This document shows positions 28,399-37,851 of a stretch of 64,000 nucleotides of DNA, piece by piece. Origin of the DNA: Candidatus Woesearchaeota archaeon (lineage in GTDB: Archaea > Nanobdellota > Nanobdellia > Woesearchaeales > GW2011-AR9); assembly GCA_945861715.1 (NCBI GenBank), contig CAMAVK010000003.1, forward strand, positions 129,344-193,343. The letters are read 5' to 3'. Within the stretch, counting starts at the first letter, position 1. Each line of letters opens with the position of its first letter. Under the pieces are notes generated by a model, which saw only the letters and a program-made list of their open reading frames with translations, ran no database searches and had not been told where the DNA came from. A program made the position numbers and the translations under genes.

Positions 28399-28776
28399 AT
28401 GAGAAAACGAGGAACAATAATAATTGAAACAGATGAGGGTATATTATTAACAGCTATGAGTAGTGGGACTTATCTTCTGCCTGGTGGTGGTGTCAATAAA
28501 GGGGAATCGAGATTTCGAGCTGCAATAAGAGAATTAGAAGAAGAAACCGGCTTAAAGGCAAATTATGCCGAAATAATCTTCCGTCACGTAAGTAAAAGCC
28601 AAGAACACACCGTAGTTTTAGTAAAAGCACGCGGAATTCCTTTTCCTAAACGAGAAATCAAATTTATTGATTATTATCAACCAAATAAAAAAATCAAAAT
28701 GTCTTCCGGCACTAAAGAGATAATCGAGAAATATTACCACTGGAAAAAACATACTAATCATCAAAAAGATGATTAA
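28399..28776 (+). CDS. Nudix hydrolase
   Basis: The 125-aa protein has an intact Nudix box: G-x5-E-x7-REL-x-EETGL, seen from GVNKGESRF to AIRELEEETGLKA, after LLPGG. Nudix enzymes cleave nucleoside diphosphates linked to another moiety; the substrate cannot be read. It is coupled to the duplicated-motif membrane protein (2-nt gap), so it may act on a nucleotide linked to that module. Confidence 0.88.
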   Translation: MRKRGTIIIETDEGILLTAMSSGTYLLPGGGVNKGESRFRAAIRELEEETGLKANYAEIIFRHVSKSQEHTVVLVKARGIPFPKREIKFIDYYQPNKKIKMSSGTKEIIEKYYHWKKHTNHQKDD

Positions 28777-28813
28777 ACATTAAAACAAGAATTAAAACAA
28801 AGATTAAACTAAA

Positions 28814-29287
28814 TTATCTTTTCACAGATTCATGACCACACTGATATCGCTGCGTAGGATTTGCTGAAAGTGCAACGAGAACCGGACCATAAATTGCATG
28901 TTTCACATAATGGCTATCCAGTATTATACCAGCAAGATTTACTACATCAGCAATCCCCTTTTCATGGCGTCGTGTTCCTAGCCCAATTTCATCAACAAAA
29001 CGATTCATCGTAGCTAAATCGAAATATGAGACCACACTCTCACCATCACTACATGCATCGATGTTACCATCTACAATCAAATGTAACCCCATCCCTTTAT
29101 GAGTATACCTTCCATCCATATCTTTTCCAAAATAAACATCACGAATAACGGATCTTGAAGTTACTAATTCCAATTCATCAGGATTACAAACAAGTACTCC
29201 TTCAGCTTCAAATACTTCAGCAAGACCTTCTATTCCCTCTGGACTTCTAACATACAACCTAAATAATTCCGTCATTTTAATTCCCAT
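28814..29287 (-). CDS. Hypothetical protein, 157 aa
   Basis: Unrecognised mixed alpha/beta protein with segments YFGKDMDGRYTHKGMGLHLI and FVDEIGLGTRRHEKGIADVV. There is no membrane segment. It is convergent with the Nudix unit. ATG 29287 and 29275 are both possible. Confidence 0.5.
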   Translation of the reverse strand: MGIKMTELFRLYVRSPEGIEGLAEVFEAEGVLVCNPDELELVTSRSVIRDVYFGKDMDGRYTHKGMGLHLIVDGNIDACSDGESVVSYFDLATMNRFVDEIGLGTRRHEKGIADVVNLAGIILDSHYVKHAIYGPVLVALSANPTQRYQCGHESVKR

Positions 29288-29376
29288 CCAAATTAGCTAT
29301 TCCGATAAATCAAACTTCATTTATAAAATATAAGCACAAAAAACATCTTAATCAAAACACCAATCCCCCACAAACC

Positions 29377-29385
29377 TTTTTAAAA
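29377..29385 (+). promoter_or_regulatory. TATA-like box of topA
   Basis: TTTTTAAAA is centred 28 nt before ATG 29409, the spacing of a leaderless transcript. Confidence 0.5.
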
Positions 29386-29408
29386 CCTCAATAAAATACC
29401 ACTCTCAC

Positions 29409-31835
29409 ATGGTAGACTTAATCATCACTGAAAAGCCAAGCTCCGCAAAAAAAGTAGCGGAAGCATTAGCCGACGGAAAGCCTATCCAAAAAAAATCCAA
29501 ACAATCATCCTACTACGAACTTTCACATAACGGAAAAGATATAATTGTCACATCCGCAGTTGGTCATCTCTTCGGCCTGGTTGAAAAAAACAAAGGAAAA
29601 TGGACATACCCAGTCTATGATATAGAATGGCAAGAATCCTACAAATCTTCTAAAGATCTAAAGTATGTAAAAGACTACATCGATACTATTCGCGACCTCT
29701 CCAAAAAAGCGGATTCATTCACTATCGCCTGCGATTACGATGTAGAAGGAGAAGTAATAGGATACAATGTCGTACGATTCGTGTGTAAACAAAAAGACGC
29801 GAGTCGAATGAAGTTCTCAACTCTAACAAAACAAGATTTAATCGACTCATACGCACAGCGAATGAACCACATTGATTGGGGACAAGCTAACGCGGGTGAG
29901 ACCAGACACATGCTTGACTGGTATTATGGTATTAACGTCTCTCGTGCCTTAACAGCATCTGTCAAAGCAGCCGGATCATTTAAAATTCTCTCCGCCGGTC
30001 GAGTACAAGGGCCAACTCTCAAACTATTAGTGGATAGAGAGCGAGAAATATCAAGTTTCAAACCTGAACCATACTCCCAAATAAAACTAATAGGAGAAGC
30101 GAAAAAAGAAAAAATCGAAGCAGAGCATCAAGCAGACCGCATCTTTGATTCCAAAGAAACAAAACGCATCATGGCGAAGATTAAGGATCAAAAGACAGGA
30201 ACAATCAAAGACCTCAAAAAAACAAAGCGAGAACAATCTCCTCCCGTCCCATTCGACCTCACAACTCTGCAATCAGAGTCATACAACCAATTCAAAATAA
30301 CACCAAAAGAAACACTTGAAATCGCGCAGTCACTCTATCTTGCAGGAATCACATCATACCCTAGAACATCATCCCAACAACTCGATCCAAAATTAGGATT
30401 CAAAGCAATTCTAACCAACATTTCAAAACAATCAATCTACTCTGAACTCGCAAAAGAACTTCTCAAACTCAAAGAATTAAAACCAAACAACGGGAAAAAA
30501 ACAGATCCAGCGCATCCTGCTATTTATCCAACGGGCCTCGCTCCAAAAGAACTCAAACCACGAGAATTCAAACTTTATGACTTAATCGTAAAACGCTTCA
30601 TGGCTACATTTGCGGAGCCCGCAGTAAGAGAAACCATCGAAGCACAAATAGATGTGAACACCGAGATATTCATAACCAAAGGTACAAGAACATTACAGGA
30701 AAATTGGCACATTTTCTACAAACCATATGTTAAACTCGAAGAAATCACTCTCCCGGCTCTCGCAATAAATGACAAAATAAACATCACTGAAATAAAACAA
30801 TTCGATAAACAGACAGAACCGCCAAATCGCTACAACCAATCATCCATCATTAAAGAACTTGAAAAGCGAAACCTCGGAACAAAAGCAACGCGAGCTGATA
30901 TTCTAGACCGCCTGTTCCAACGTGGTTATGTTGAAGGAGTACAAATCAAAGTATCTCAATTAGGAATTGAGACAACCGAAATACTTGAAAAATACATTCC
31001 AATAATCGTTGATGAAAAACTCACCGCCTATTTCGAAGCCGAGATGGACAAAATTCGCGAAGGAAAAGAGAAGCAACAAAAAGTCCTTGACGAAGTAAAA
31101 AAAACGCTCACTCCAATTATGGAATCGCTCCATAAAAAAGAAAAACAGATTGGTCAAGAAATCTTAAAGAGCGTAAAAGTTACCCGTGACGCTCAGAATT
31201 TTATTGGCTCTTGTAAAGCATGTCCTGACGGAACGCTGCAAATGAAAAAAGGGAAATTCGGCTTCTTTATAGCCTGCAATAAATATCCTGAATGTAAAGT
31301 AACATTCAAAATCCCGCAAGGAGCAATTGTCAAAGGCCTTGGCAAAACCTGTGAAAAATGCACATATCCTCTCGTTGAAGTACGTGCAAAAGCCAAACGT
31401 CCATCGCAACACTGCATCAACCCAAGTTGCGAGACAAAGCTACTTAACCAAGCAGCCATGCAGCAGTATGCCCAAGATCAACAAGAAAAACAAGACGCAA
31501 AAGACGCGCTCTCACCATCTACAACAGTCAAATCAAAGAACACTGATGACACCACAGTAGAAAAACCAGCAAAAAAAGTAACCAAGAAAACAGCAAAAAA
31601 AAGTGCAGCAACAAGTACATCCTCACAAGCAACCCCTACTGCGGTACCAAACCCAGCTTCCATTACCGACAAAACATGCCCTAAATGTCAAAAACCACTT
31701 CTCAAACGCAGATCATTTTATGGAGAATTCTACGGATGCTCAGGATTCCCGGGATGTAAATACACCGAAAACATTAATCCACCTGCACCCGCACAACCAA
31801 CAACCACCCCACAATCCAATATTCAATCAAAGTAA
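29409..31835 (+). CDS. topA: DNA topoisomerase I (type IA)
   Basis: An 808-residue type IA topoisomerase. The Toprim domain opens with LIITEKPSSAKKVAEAL and contains CDYDVEGEVIGY; the DWYYGINVSRALT and SAGRVQGPTL motifs follow. The active-site Tyr is in SYPRTSS (residue 317). The C-terminus has three Cys4-type zinc segments (CKACPDG...CNKYPEC, CEKCTYP...CINPSC, CPKCQKP...CSGFPGC), separated by a Lys/Ala/Thr-rich linker. It relaxes negative supercoils. Confidence 0.96.
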   Translation: MVDLIITEKPSSAKKVAEALADGKPIQKKSKQSSYYELSHNGKDIIVTSAVGHLFGLVEKNKGKWTYPVYDIEWQESYKSSKDLKYVKDYIDTIRDLSKKADSFTIACDYDVEGEVIGYNVVRFVCKQKDASRMKFSTLTKQDLIDSYAQRMNHIDWGQANAGETRHMLDWYYGINVSRALTASVKAAGSFKILSAGRVQGPTLKLLVDREREISSFKPEPYSQIKLIGEAKKEKIEAEHQADRIFDSKETKRIMAKIKDQKTGTIKDLKKTKREQSPPVPFDLTTLQSESYNQFKITPKETLEIAQSLYLAGITSYPRTSSQQLDPKLGFKAILTNISKQSIYSELAKELLKLKELKPNNGKKTDPAHPAIYPTGLAPKELKPREFKLYDLIVKRFMATFAEPAVRETIEAQIDVNTEIFITKGTRTLQENWHIFYKPYVKLEEITLPALAINDKINITEIKQFDKQTEPPNRYNQSSIIKELEKRNLGTKATRADILDRLFQRGYVEGVQIKVSQLGIETTEILEKYIPIIVDEKLTAYFEAEMDKIREGKEKQQKVLDEVKKTLTPIMESLHKKEKQIGQEILKSVKVTRDAQNFIGSCKACPDGTLQMKKGKFGFFIACNKYPECKVTFKIPQGAIVKGLGKTCEKCTYPLVEVRAKAKRPSQHCINPSCETKLLNQAAMQQYAQDQQEKQDAKDALSPSTTVKSKNTDDTTVEKPAKKVTKKTAKKSAATSTSSQATPTAVPNPASITDKTCPKCQKPLLKRRSFYGEFYGCSGFPGCKYTENINPPAPAQPTTTPQSNIQSK

Positions 31836-31898
31836 TATTGATCCAGAAAATAATTCTTGTCAGAAATAAGAATTCTACCACGGAAAGGAATAACACGT

Positions 31899-32276
31899 CT
31901 AACTTTCAAATCTAAACTGTGGAATATAAACTCTAAACGTTACTCTCTGGATTCTAGAAGGACTAACCAATTCAAATTGGCAAATATCATCTGTAACTCC
32001 CGAAGTAAAAGAAGCCCTTCGCATAGACACATTTCCATTTGCAAGTTCACTTCGTCTACCGACCTCTTCACACATCCATTCTAAATTATCTTCTTTGGTA
32101 ATACGACCAGAATCAAGAGTTCCATTTGCCAAATATGAAAAAGCCATTCTTACACGGTTATCATTATACTTACGTAAATAAGGCAACTCAAATTGTGCTA
32201 ATGCCACCCAAGCAGTTTCATAAATAGCATCAAAACCTTCCCTGTGAGTAAATTTTGTGTCCATAGTAGTATTCAT
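31899..32276 (-). CDS. Hypothetical protein, 125 aa
   Basis: Unrecognised soluble protein with helical N-terminus (YETAWVALAQFELPYLRKY) and a beta-rich end (RIQRVTFRVYIPQF). ATG 32276 lies about 40 nt below a long minus-strand TATA-rich stretch near 32319. It is divergent from rtcB. Confidence 0.5.
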   Translation of the reverse strand: MNTTMDTKFTHREGFDAIYETAWVALAQFELPYLRKYNDNRVRMAFSYLANGTLDSGRITKEDNLEWMCEEVGRRSELANGNVSMRRASFTSGVTDDICQFELVSPSRIQRVTFRVYIPQFRFES

Positions 32277-32374
32277 TGTAATCAGATAATTGATTATTGA
32301 TATAATGATTATTTATATATAAATATGCGTACTATTACTACTATCAAAAAAGAACAACGCTTGGCCGCAAAACC

Positions 32375-32382
32375 TTTATAAC
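32375..32382 (+). promoter_or_regulatory. TATA-like box of rtcB
   Basis: TTTATAAC is centred 27 nt before ATG 32405, consistent with leaderless transcription. Confidence 0.5.
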
Positions 32383-32404
32383 TATTCCACAATCTACATC
32401 CCGT

Positions 32405-33889
32405 ATGAACATAGAAGAAGGAACAATCATCGGACCACCTAAAGAAATAATCAAAATATCAGATACTATTTGGGAGCTTCCAACAACCTACAAAAAAGGA
32501 ATGAACGTTCCAGCACGAATTATAGCAAATAAAAAAATCATTGACGCAATGGATCAAGGCGTCTTCAATCAAGTTTCTAACGTTGCCTGCTTGCCTGGCA
32601 TCCAACAATTTGCGTATTGCATGGCTGATGGTCATTGGGGCTACGGCTTCCCCATAGGGGGCGTTGCCGCATTCGATATAAACAATGGTGGCATCATCTC
32701 ACCAGGTGGAATTGGCTTTGACATCAACTGTGGAATGCGACTGATCGTAACAAATTTACACATAGACGAAGTCCGGCCTAAAATAAAACAACTTGTTGAC
32801 GAATTATACAAAAAAATTCCAGCGGGCGTTGGCTGTCAAGGTTTTGTCAAAGTCTCCAAAGAAGAATTCAAAGTAATCATGAAACAAGGTGCTGCATGGT
32901 GCCTTAAAAATGGCTACGCTTGGAAAGAAGACATTGAACACATTGAAGATCATGGTTGCATTGTACAAGCTGACCCATCCAAAGTATCAGACAAAGCAAT
33001 TAAACGTGGCTTTGACCAGATCGGCACACTCGGTTCAGGTAATCACTACTGTGAAATTCAAGAGGTTCGCGAAGGTTCCGTCTATGATTGGGATGCAGCT
33101 AAAGCCATGGGTATCAATAAAATTGGACAAATTTGCATCATGGTACACTGTGGCTCCCGCGGCTTTGGCCATCAAATTGGAACTGACTACTTACGAGTTT
33201 TCCTTGATGCCATGCCAAAATATGGAATAGATATTCTTGACCCCGAACTTGCCTGCGCACCATTCAAATCTCCTGAAGGACAAGATTATTACGCAGCAAT
33301 GGCGTGTGCTGCAAATATGGCCTTCGTAAACCGTCAAGTAATAACCCATAGAATTCGTGAAGTGTTCAGCAGTATCTTCAACAAAACACCTGAAGAAATG
33401 GAAATGAAATTAATCTACGACGTAGCACACAACATCGCTAAGATTGAAAAACACAAAATTAACGGAGTAGAAAAAGAACTCTTAGTGCACAGGAAAGGAT
33501 CAACAAGAGCGTTCGGACCTTCGCGCATTAAAGATCTACCTAAAGAATACCAGAAATTTGGTCAACCAGTAATCCTTGGCGGTTCCATGGAAACAGGATC
33601 ATACCTTTTACTTGGAACTGATGGAGCAGACATGACATTCTCATCAACTGCGCACGGTGCGGGAAGAACCATGAGTCGAGCAAAAGCCAAGCGAGAAATC
33701 GTAGGAGCAGATTTACAAAAAGACATGGAAAAAAGAGGCATTTACGTACATGGCTCAAGCATGGCAGGACTTGCTGAAGAAGCAGGGTGCGCGTATAAAG
33801 ACATCGAAAGTGTCGTTGACAGTTTAGAAGAAGCTGGAATCACACGTCGAGTAGTGGCCCTCAAACCGATAGGAAATATCAAGGGATAA
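32405..33889 (+). CDS. rtcB: tRNA-splicing ligase RtcB
   Basis: A 494-residue RtcB with GFDINCGMR (metal-ligating Cys), QIGTLGSGNHYCEIQ, VHCGSRGFGHQ, YDVAHNIAKIE and the TAHGAGRTMSR region with the guanylylated His. It joins 2',3'-cyclic phosphate and 5'-OH RNA ends with GTP in tRNA splicing. An intron-bearing tRNA-Gly in this same window (42655-42753) is a likely substrate. Confidence 0.97.
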   Translation: MNIEEGTIIGPPKEIIKISDTIWELPTTYKKGMNVPARIIANKKIIDAMDQGVFNQVSNVACLPGIQQFAYCMADGHWGYGFPIGGVAAFDINNGGIISPGGIGFDINCGMRLIVTNLHIDEVRPKIKQLVDELYKKIPAGVGCQGFVKVSKEEFKVIMKQGAAWCLKNGYAWKEDIEHIEDHGCIVQADPSKVSDKAIKRGFDQIGTLGSGNHYCEIQEVREGSVYDWDAAKAMGINKIGQICIMVHCGSRGFGHQIGTDYLRVFLDAMPKYGIDILDPELACAPFKSPEGQDYYAAMACAANMAFVNRQVITHRIREVFSSIFNKTPEEMEMKLIYDVAHNIAKIEKHKINGVEKELLVHRKGSTRAFGPSRIKDLPKEYQKFGQPVILGGSMETGSYLLLGTDGADMTFSSTAHGAGRTMSRAKAKREIVGADLQKDMEKRGIYVHGSSMAGLAEEAGCAYKDIESVVDSLEEAGITRRVVALKPIGNIKG

Positions 33890-33976
33890 ACTCTTACTTT
33901 TTAATATAAATTATTTTTAATTTATTTACCTGTACCAATCATTAGAAATTTCTACTTAAAAAAAACATAATTTTGT

Positions 33977-35095
33977 TTACGCAGCTCTAAATTGGAGAAC
34001 ATTTCCGTTATTAAAACCATCATTCATCCAGGTTTCAAGCCCCACTTTTTCGATTCGTTGAGAAATATCCTTCATTAACTCCTTTATTGCTTCCTCTGGC
34101 TCCCTTCCTAAACCATCCGGAGAAGCAAAACTCGCACCTCGAAATTGAAACTCAAATTTATTCCAAGATGAATTGAATGTTGCTGAAACACCGCAATTTC
34201 GCTTCGCAGCACTTGAACCTTCAAGAAGAACTTCAAAGGCTATCTTCGCAACAACAACTGGAATCTCAGGAACATCTTGTAAAAATGGGGAATTAATTTC
34301 AATAAATTTGTTCGCCTCCCCCATATTTTGTAAAGAATGAACAAATAGGGCCGTGTCTTCATTCGCTTTCTTGCGAACCTCATTAGATAGATCAATTACT
34401 TTGACTTTCCAGGGTTTCAAAACCTTATCCAAACCTAATTTCAACGCAACCGCATAATTTTTCTTATTCTTATCCAAATAAGAGTTTGCCAAATTTTGAC
34501 GTTGTTGAACCCATTCATAATTCTCAACATGCAACAAAACATGAATCGCAGCGAGTCGAGAATGAAAATCAGCATACACATTCAATAGCATTCCAACCAC
34601 AAACTGTGTTGGTTCTCCTCTTAAAAACATCCTCAAATCTACCTGTACTGTTGCATCTAGAATTTCTTCTTTTACATCCAATATAAGAACATCTGAATTC
34701 GTCACTTTTAATGTTAATATTCTCTTCGATAGTCTTTTAATAATCTCCAAATGCTCTGAAATTAACTTAACTTTCTCAAGCATGTGATCTTTCACTATTG
34801 GGTTTTTTCGAACTACCCCCGTGATTATTTCACCAATTGATGCCTCAATTTTATGAACATCCTCTGCTAATCGAACTAAATGAGGATGAATTCGCATAAA
34901 CAACCAAGAAGCTTCTGATATTGTCGTTTTAGTCCTCATACTTCTAGGAATGCGTCGTAACGATTCAATTGTCTGCAAGTTACGCTCAGCTGTCATAGCA
35001 GCAGCAAGAAGACCTTCTACTTCTAGAATTGTCTGTTTGAACATCATCTGTTCCTTGACAATAATCTTATCCGCTTCCTGTTGAAATCCCGCCAT
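33977..35095 (-). CDS. Large helical unknown protein, paralogue A (372 aa)
   Basis: Unrecognised. It shares with the next gene upstream the start GFQxEAxKIIxxE, the central HVE-x-(E/S)-WVxxxQNLANxYLxKN segment and the C-terminal EPEE(A/G)I-x-(E/K)L module, so the two are clear tandem paralogues. The first 250 residues are mostly helical; the last 80 look like a small alpha/beta unit. There is no signal peptide or TM. Base style and strand match the cluster that runs to 38661. Confidence 0.65.
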   Translation of the reverse strand: MAGFQQEADKIIVKEQMMFKQTILEVEGLLAAAMTAERNLQTIESLRRIPRSMRTKTTISEASWLFMRIHPHLVRLAEDVHKIEASIGEIITGVVRKNPIVKDHMLEKVKLISEHLEIIKRLSKRILTLKVTNSDVLILDVKEEILDATVQVDLRMFLRGEPTQFVVGMLLNVYADFHSRLAAIHVLLHVENYEWVQQRQNLANSYLDKNKKNYAVALKLGLDKVLKPWKVKVIDLSNEVRKKANEDTALFVHSLQNMGEANKFIEINSPFLQDVPEIPVVVAKIAFEVLLEGSSAAKRNCGVSATFNSSWNKFEFQFRGASFASPDGLGREPEEAIKELMKDISQRIEKVGLETWMNDGFNNGNVLQFRAA

Positions 35096-35201
35096 AATCT
35101 ATCAATAAAAAAGAATGAAATGAGACTTAATAAACCTAACTAATATGAGAAAATACCAATAAACAAAACACTCCATCAAAAAAAGTATTACTGTACGGAA
35201 T

Positions 35202-36269
35202 CTATTTAGTATGAATACCAAACTTTGTCCTAACGAAATCATCAAGACTAAATTCAGACGCCGCAATTTCTATTTTTATATTTTCATATAGTTTATCAAT
35301 TCCTTCTTCTGGCTCCAACTCAATACCACCTGGAATTGTACTATTCTCTATCCCTACACTAAATTTTCCCTTAGTACAAAGGTATTGAATCGTAATAAGC
35401 CATTCCCTAATCCCTTCCTCAACCTTAACTGAATACGTAAGAACAGTTCTCTTCAATTGTACGCTAGGAACGTTGTTAAGATAACCTCGCCCTGCATTAG
35501 ATTCCCCAGCAAGGCCAACTCCTTCTATTGCCTGTGAATAATGTCTTTCTTCTTCATAATCCCTACTTCGATCTTTGTTCAACACAACAATTGTTTTATG
35601 ACTCACTGACTTATCACGAAACGCTCTATCCAGTTGAGCTTTGATGCGCCCAATGTATCGTTGTGTATTTTTTTTCAAATACGCATTAGCAAGATTCTGT
35701 TTCTCAATCACCCAAGACTCAGCTTCCACGTGTAACAAAAGATAAACCCCTTGCAGAGTAGTATGAATACTCTCAATCATTTTAGTAATTTCAACAATAG
35801 GAGTAAAAGTTTTTGAGTCCCCAATACCATAGCTATGCTTCACGACTCGAGATTCAAAAAACTTATCCCCATCAAAATAATCTTTCTTTAGAAACAATAA
35901 TAGTCTTTGCCGTAGGGATTCTAGTGATTGAAAGGATTGGGCTTCTCGCTTTGCAACCATATCCTCAACCGTATTCACCATTTCAACATATTGATGATAA
36001 TCAGCCCCAAGTGCTCCTTCCAATTTATGAGTTTGCTTCTCTACTCGCATAATAAAAAGTTCGATTGAGTAAAGTATTTCTTGAACACGAGATGTAACGG
36101 CAGATGATCTAAAATTGTCATGTATATTGGTAGTAAACGCCTTTAACTCAGCAATCCTTTTTTCACACCGTTTATGTTCCGCAAGAATAACCTCCACTTC
36201 ACGAATAGTCACAAGGAAAATGAGCTTTTCTCTATCTATTATCTTTACTGCCTCAGATTGAAATCCCAT
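35202..36269 (-). CDS. Large helical unknown protein, paralogue B (355 aa)
   Basis: Tandem paralogue of the 33977-35095 gene, 106 nt upstream of it. Shared landmarks are MGFQSEAVKIIDREK at the start, LLLHVEAESWVIEKQNLANA in the middle and ELEPEEGIDKLYENIKIEI near the end. It is helical and soluble. The paralogues may form a hetero-oligomer, but nothing identifies the function. Confidence 0.65.
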   Translation of the reverse strand: MGFQSEAVKIIDREKLIFLVTIREVEVILAEHKRCEKRIAELKAFTTNIHDNFRSSAVTSRVQEILYSIELFIMRVEKQTHKLEGALGADYHQYVEMVNTVEDMVAKREAQSFQSLESLRQRLLLFLKKDYFDGDKFFESRVVKHSYGIGDSKTFTPIVEITKMIESIHTTLQGVYLLLHVEAESWVIEKQNLANAYLKKNTQRYIGRIKAQLDRAFRDKSVSHKTIVVLNKDRSRDYEEERHYSQAIEGVGLAGESNAGRGYLNNVPSVQLKRTVLTYSVKVEEGIREWLITIQYLCTKGKFSVGIENSTIPGGIELEPEEGIDKLYENIKIEIAASEFSLDDFVRTKFGIHTK

Positions 36270-36391
36270 TTACATCTACCTATTGAACTAACACAAACAG
36301 AGTTAATAAACCTAACTAATATTAAAAACAAATTTACAAAACACAATTTCAAGAAAAATACAAAAAAAGAAAAATCAAAGAAACATTCAAC

Positions 36392-36805
36392 CTAATTCAC
36401 TTCCGCACTCTTCACTTTGGGTAGTGGCAGAGGGCTTGGTAAATTAATTTCTTCAGAAATTTTGATCGCCTGAATATTTCCTTTATGAAGTGCAGCATTA
36501 GCAATCTGTTCCATCACGGAACCAGGAATTTTTTTATCTTTATCCCAACCCTTCTTAATTGCTTCCACAACTAAAGTTTCATCAACAAAAAGAACCTTAC
36601 CCTCAACAACAATAGAACCTAAATCAGGTTGATACGTGCAAGTAAACGAGAAAGTAAATTTAAGCCCTTTTTTACCTTCCAAAGTAAACTCCATATCTTC
36701 AACATTTTTAAGAGAAACAGTATTATCAATTCGTACTTGACCACCAAGCGCACTCAAATTTCGCTCGGCACTTAATTTATGAACATCGATTTTAACAATT
36801 GGCAT
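36392..36805 (-). CDS. SecB-like conserved archaeal protein, 137 aa
   Basis: Beta-rich N-terminal two thirds (VRIDNTVSLKNVEDMEFTLE, FTFSFTCTYQPDLGSIVVEG) and a C-terminal helical part ending in LPSPLPLPKV. This matches a widespread archaeal family with a LPPPxPLPxV tail that I associate with a SecB-like chaperone fold; that link is recall, not shown here. ATG 36805 is preferred over GTG 36814 because AGGTGG lies 5 nt upstream. Confidence 0.55.
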   Translation of the reverse strand: MPIVKIDVHKLSAERNLSALGGQVRIDNTVSLKNVEDMEFTLEGKKGLKFTFSFTCTYQPDLGSIVVEGKVLFVDETLVVEAIKKGWDKDKKIPGSVMEQIANAALHKGNIQAIKISEEINLPSPLPLPKVKSAEVN

Positions 36806-36965
36806 AATGACCACCTTCTATTTTTGTAAGACAATAGACTCCAAACCACTTATTTCCTCAGTTATCTTCAAGAGCATAAAGCACTAAGCTTCTTTATAAA
36901 TTTACTGCAACAACTTTCTTTATAAGTGAAAAAATCAATCGATTAAAACTCAATCCACTTAAAAT

Positions 36966-37757
36966 TTAAACCACCTTACCTTTAGAAAAACCATACAAAT
37001 GTCGTCTCGTTGCCTGAGGATTTCCAGAATTAATCACAACTGATTCTGCAAATTCCAAAACATCCTTCGGCTCTTCTACAAGTAATCTTGCAAGACTTTC
37101 CTCTTTCAACATATTTGAAATCACATGGGAATCACACGTGGCAATGCGCAGCGCAAGAGTACCCGTATCTTCACGCCACTCACGAGTAAACGTATCCACC
37201 AAATAAATAGTAGGCACGCCATCGCAATATAAATTCTTCATTATTGCCTCATTATATGCTCCCAAAACATAAAGAAATCGTTGTTCTGCATTGCACAACT
37301 TCCAATCCACTTTGCGAAGGTAACGAGCTACATGGGTTTCACCAACACCAATTGCACAATAATGATCAATCTTTTTTGGCTTTAATGATCCATACTCCAA
37401 CTCAAACATATCTCCTGGAGATAAAGCAACAACTACATCACACGTAAACTCCTCCGCAGGCGGCAACACTTTTTGCATTTTCAAACAACTATCCCGTGCA
37501 TTCTCCAGAGTAAATTGATTAGCTAAGTTATATCGGGCAACAATTTGTTCAATGGAAATATTCCCTTGGCAACTATCTAAAAGAATATCGCAGCACTCTG
37601 CATTGCCAGATGCCCCAATAATATAATGTAGCCCTGCAAGTATTTTGGGAGTATATTCTTTTGATTCTTCCTGTAAAGTTTCCTCACAAGAAATAAGTTG
37701 ATCTCCAATAACGACCGCCAAATCATCGCAAAGCCGAGCACCAATAATAATAGTCAT
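36966..37757 (-). CDS. Proteasome-like Ntn-hydrolase homologue 2
   Basis: Starting at ATG 37757 the protein (263 aa) reads M-TIIIGARLCDDLAVVIGDQL. Thr follows Met directly, an Asp lies at Thr+17, and a Lys occurs in TPKILAG at about Thr+36, echoing the Thr1/Asp17/Lys33 set of proteasome beta and HslV. A GASGNAECCDI segment matches the usual xxSG/AG turn. The family assignment is from motif order; no search was possible. It lies 94 nt downstream of a homologue of the same type. The longer ORF to 37877 adds an unlikely hydrophobic lead. Confidence 0.6.
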   Translation of the reverse strand: MTIIIGARLCDDLAVVIGDQLISCEETLQEESKEYTPKILAGLHYIIGASGNAECCDILLDSCQGNISIEQIVARYNLANQFTLENARDSCLKMQKVLPPAEEFTCDVVVALSPGDMFELEYGSLKPKKIDHYCAIGVGETHVARYLRKVDWKLCNAEQRFLYVLGAYNEAIMKNLYCDGVPTIYLVDTFTREWREDTGTLALRIATCDSHVISNMLKEESLARLLVEEPKDVLEFAESVVINSGNPQATRRHLYGFSKGKVV

Positions 37758-37851
37758 ACCCCATTCAGGCAATGCTTTTTTTAAAAAGATAACTCTCTTT
37801 TTTAGCACAAAACCAACCAAACCAACCATAACAAATCCAACAAACGAACCT

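Noticed and set aside
36174-36395. 73-codon plus-strand ORF
   Set aside because: AT-rich spacer and antisense of the 35202-36269 gene; Lys/Asn/Thr-biased with no start signal.
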